Made by a program: the position numbers and the translations under genes. A stretch of 64,000 bases of DNA from UBA967 sp044375555 (GTDB taxonomy: Bacteria > Verrucomicrobiota > Verrucomicrobiia > Chthoniobacterales > Terrimicrobiaceae), in NCBI GenBank assembly GCA_044375555.1, contig JBILML010000012.1, positions 1 to 64,000 of the forward strand, written 5' to 3'. How positions within the stretch are numbered: position 1 is the stretch's first letter; each line of letters starts with the position of its first letter. The notes below the pieces were generated by a model. It did no database searches. It was not told the origin of the DNA and saw only the letters and a list, made by a program, of their open reading frames with translations. Shown here piece after piece: positions 62,287-64,000 of the stretch.

Positions 62287-63270
62287 TTAATTGGCGACTT
62301 TGGCGCGAGCCTCATCAGCGAGGGCGGTGGAGAGGTAGCGTTCGCCGGTGGAGCAACCGATCGTCACGATCAACTTGCCGGCATTCTCGGGGCGTTTCGC
62401 GACTTCGATCGCGGCGAAAACATTGGCTCCGGTGCTGATGCCACCGAGGATTCCCTCTTCTTTGGCAAGTCGGCGAGCCATGGCCATGGCGTCGTCATTC
62501 GAGACCTTCACACACTCGGTGATCTGCGGAGAGCCAGCGGCGTTCTTCAAATGCAGGTTGCTAGGCACAAATCCCGCACCGGTTCCTTGGATTTTGTGCG
62601 GCCCGGGTTTCAGAGGTTCGCCGGCTAGGGTTTGGGAAATGACGGGCGAATCCATCGGCTCCACCGCGATGGCGCGGAAGGACGGCTTGCGCGGAAGAAG
62701 AGCCTCGACGACGCCGCTGATCGTGCCACCGGTTCCAACAGCCGAGACAAGAATGTCCACCTGACCATCGGTATCAGCCCAGATTTCTTCGGCCGTGGTT
62801 TTGGAGTGGATGGCGGGATTGGCGGGATTGTTGAACTGCTGAGGCATCCAAGCGCCGGGGGTCTCTTGGAGAAGTTGGTCAGCTTTGGCAATCGCCCCGC
62901 GCATACCTTCCGAGCCGGGTGTGAGAACCAAGTCCGCGCCGAGCAAGGCCAGCAGGGTGCGGCGCTCGAGGCTCATGGTATCAGGCATTGTGAGGATGAC
63001 TTTGTAACCTTTCGCGGCGGCGACAAAAGCCAGGCCGATGCCGGTGTTTCCACTGGTCGGCTCGATGATCACTCCACCGGGTTTGAGGATTCCGCGCTGC
63101 TCAGCGTCCTCGATCATGGCCATGCCAATGCGGTCTTTCACGCTGCCGAGCGGATTAAAAAACTCGCACTTGAGGGCGATCGTGGCTGGAAGGCCAGCGG
63201 TGACGCGGTTGAGTTTCACGAGCGGTGTGCGCCCGACGGTTTCGACGATGTTGTTATAAATCTTGCCCAT
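62287..63270 (-). CDS. cysK: Cysteine synthase A
   Basis: A 327-residue PLP enzyme making cysteine from O-acetylserine and sulfide. The start MGKIYNNIVETVGRTPLVKLNRV was placed at 63270. The PLP lysine is in FNPLGSVKDRIGM (about 36-48), with EPTSGNTGIGLAF (about 70-82) and VGTGGTISGV (about 177-186) for substrate and phosphate binding. It is the gene just upstream of the TPR gene and 63 bases after the ppc stop. The IEPTSGNTG context suits CysK rather than CysM. Confidence 0.95.
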   Translation of the reverse strand: MGKIYNNIVETVGRTPLVKLNRVTAGLPATIALKCEFFNPLGSVKDRIGMAMIEDAEQRGILKPGGVIIEPTSGNTGIGLAFVAAAKGYKVILTMPDTMSLERRTLLALLGADLVLTPGSEGMRGAIAKADQLLQETPGAWMPQQFNNPANPAIHSKTTAEEIWADTDGQVDILVSAVGTGGTISGVVEALLPRKPSFRAIAVEPMDSPVISQTLAGEPLKPGPHKIQGTGAGFVPSNLHLKNAAGSPQITECVKVSNDDAMAMARRLAKEEGILGGISTGANVFAAIEVAKRPENAGKLIVTIGCSTGERYLSTALADEARAKVAN

Positions 63271-63333
63271 AGGTTTTATTCGGAGGAACGAAGCTTTTAC
63301 ACAATCGAGCAAGGGGCGGTGAAGCCCGAAATC

Positions 63334-64000
63334 CTACCCGGTCGTTCGCAGGCCGCTGGCAATCGCATTGATGCCGAGCAAAACCTGTGGAAGCAGACGG
63401 TCTTTTTCCGGAGATTGCGCCACGCAAGCCGCACGCCAACGGCGCAGGAGGCTGATTTGGTGGCGGTGGAGGGCTTTCAATCCCTCGCTGCGCAGGGCGA
63501 GTGTCTTCGTCATGCGAGGCCGGCGCGCCTCCATCGATCCGCCGAAAACCTCGGCCATCATCTCGCGGGTGGAATCAAACTCTCCCAGAATGAGGGGCAG
63601 GATCGAGGCCTTGGCCGAGGAATTGGAGACGAGCCCCGCGTATTCCTCGATGATTTGCCGGTCGGCGCTGGCGAGGTTCGTTTCGACATTGTTCAGCACA
63701 TAATAAAGGAAGGCGGACTTGCGGAAGTTCGACCTCAGAGCATCGAACAAAGCCGGTTTTTCCTCGCGAAGGCGGCGAAGGGCGGACCCGACACCAAACC
63801 AACCCGGGAGATAGTGGCGACTTTGGTTCCAGCTAAAAACCCAGGGAATCGCCCGAAGATCCGCGAGTGTCCTCTCACCGGTGCGACGCGCGGGACGAGA
63901 TCCAATGCGACTCGTCTCCAAGGCGTCAATCGGTGTGGCCTCCGAGTAGTAGGCCATGAAATCGGGATGCTGAATCAACGCGGTGTAACTCTCCCGACTG
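63334..64000 (-). CDS. ppc: Phosphoenolpyruvate carboxylase, C-terminal part (cut by window end)
   Basis: The last 221 or so residues of a PEP carboxylase running out of the window. It contains ALETSRIGSRPARR, TLADLRAIPWVFSWNQSRHYLPGWFGVGSAL and ends LLGINAIASGLRTTG, with the usual C-terminal Gly that sits in the active site of known enzymes. It makes oxaloacetate from PEP and bicarbonate, filling the TCA cycle. Its upstream part and start lie beyond 64000. It precedes cysK on the same strand. Confidence 0.93.
   Translation of the reverse strand, partial: SRESYTALIQHPDFMAYYSEATPIDALETSRIGSRPARRTGERTLADLRAIPWVFSWNQSRHYLPGWFGVGSALRRLREEKPALFDALRSNFRKSAFLYYVLNNVETNLASADRQIIEEYAGLVSNSSAKASILPLILGEFDSTREMMAEVFGGSMEARRPRMTKTLALRSEGLKALHRHQISLLRRWRAACVAQSPEKDRLLPQVLLGINAIASGLRTTG

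Overview
The window looks like ordinary chromosome of a Gram-negative, outer-membrane bacterium, most likely from the Verrucomicrobiota (inference). It carries a TonB-dependent receptor, a tail-specific protease, MCE/PqiA lipid-transport proteins and an LpxH-type phosphoesterase, all of which imply an outer membrane. Alongside these are flotillin-like FloA, a three-subunit Bacteroides/Bacillus-type succinate dehydrogenase, a short primary-like sigma factor and many moderately GC-rich, tightly packed genes with weak Shine-Dalgarno sites. I saw no transposase, integrase, phage module, CRISPR array, rRNA or tRNA.

Layout. 0.1-1.7 kb: a trypsin-like protease and a GYF/Yip1 membrane protein. 1.8-4 kb: promoter, cobalamin-type riboswitch and BtuB-like receptor. 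4-10.4 kb: GspF/PilC protein, MBL hydrolase, Prc protease, DUF1573 protein, DegT aminotransferase. 10.4-11.35 kb: rplM-rpsI with a strong bidirectional terminator. 11.4-14.9 kb (minus): M42 peptidase, a conserved protein of unknown function and an OB/HD-domain protein. 15-19.3 kb: IHF/HU-like protein, a small Q-rich protein, a MauE/DoxX membrane protein and a 1047-residue secreted LamG protein. 19.3-25 kb (minus): sdhCAB, CYTH protein, pyrG. 25-30.7 kb: lipoprotein, U32 peptidase, rmuC, sigma factor. 30.8-34.4 kb: hisI, diverging from a Roadblock-like/ExbB/ExbD/TonB-like/zinc-ribbon operon. 34.5-41 kb: thioredoxin, pyrE, floA with a partner, msrB, two PqiA halves and a six-MCE-domain PqiB/LetB protein. 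41-45.3 kb: a flagellin-like protein, then the minus operon aguB-engB-CPBP-thiL-lipoprotein. 45.4-47.2 kb: ribH-nusB-ftsY. 47.2-51.1 kb (minus): phr-hrpB. 51.2-55 kb: DAHP synthase, DEDD exonuclease, 5-formyl-THF cyclo-ligase, MBL hydrolase, LON-domain protein. 55-61.6 kb: pstC-pstA-pstB-phoU and an LpxH-like gene, with related inverted-repeat operator candidates at both ends of the cluster. 61.6-64 kb (minus): ppc (cut by the window end), cysK, a TPR protein.

How the parts fit. Several blocks are envelope systems: vitamin B12 uptake, an ExbBD-type motor, MCE lipid transport, the FloA membrane organiser, and phosphate uptake. The rest is core metabolism and information processing. Nothing is plainly a new defence or mobile system. 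The most interesting candidates are the Roadblock-motor operon, the paired operators round the pst cluster, the small flagellin-like protein away from any flagellar gene, and the six-MCE protein with a split PqiA. Many starts were placed by family alignment and by ATGA/GTGA overlaps, because ribosome-binding sites here are weak.
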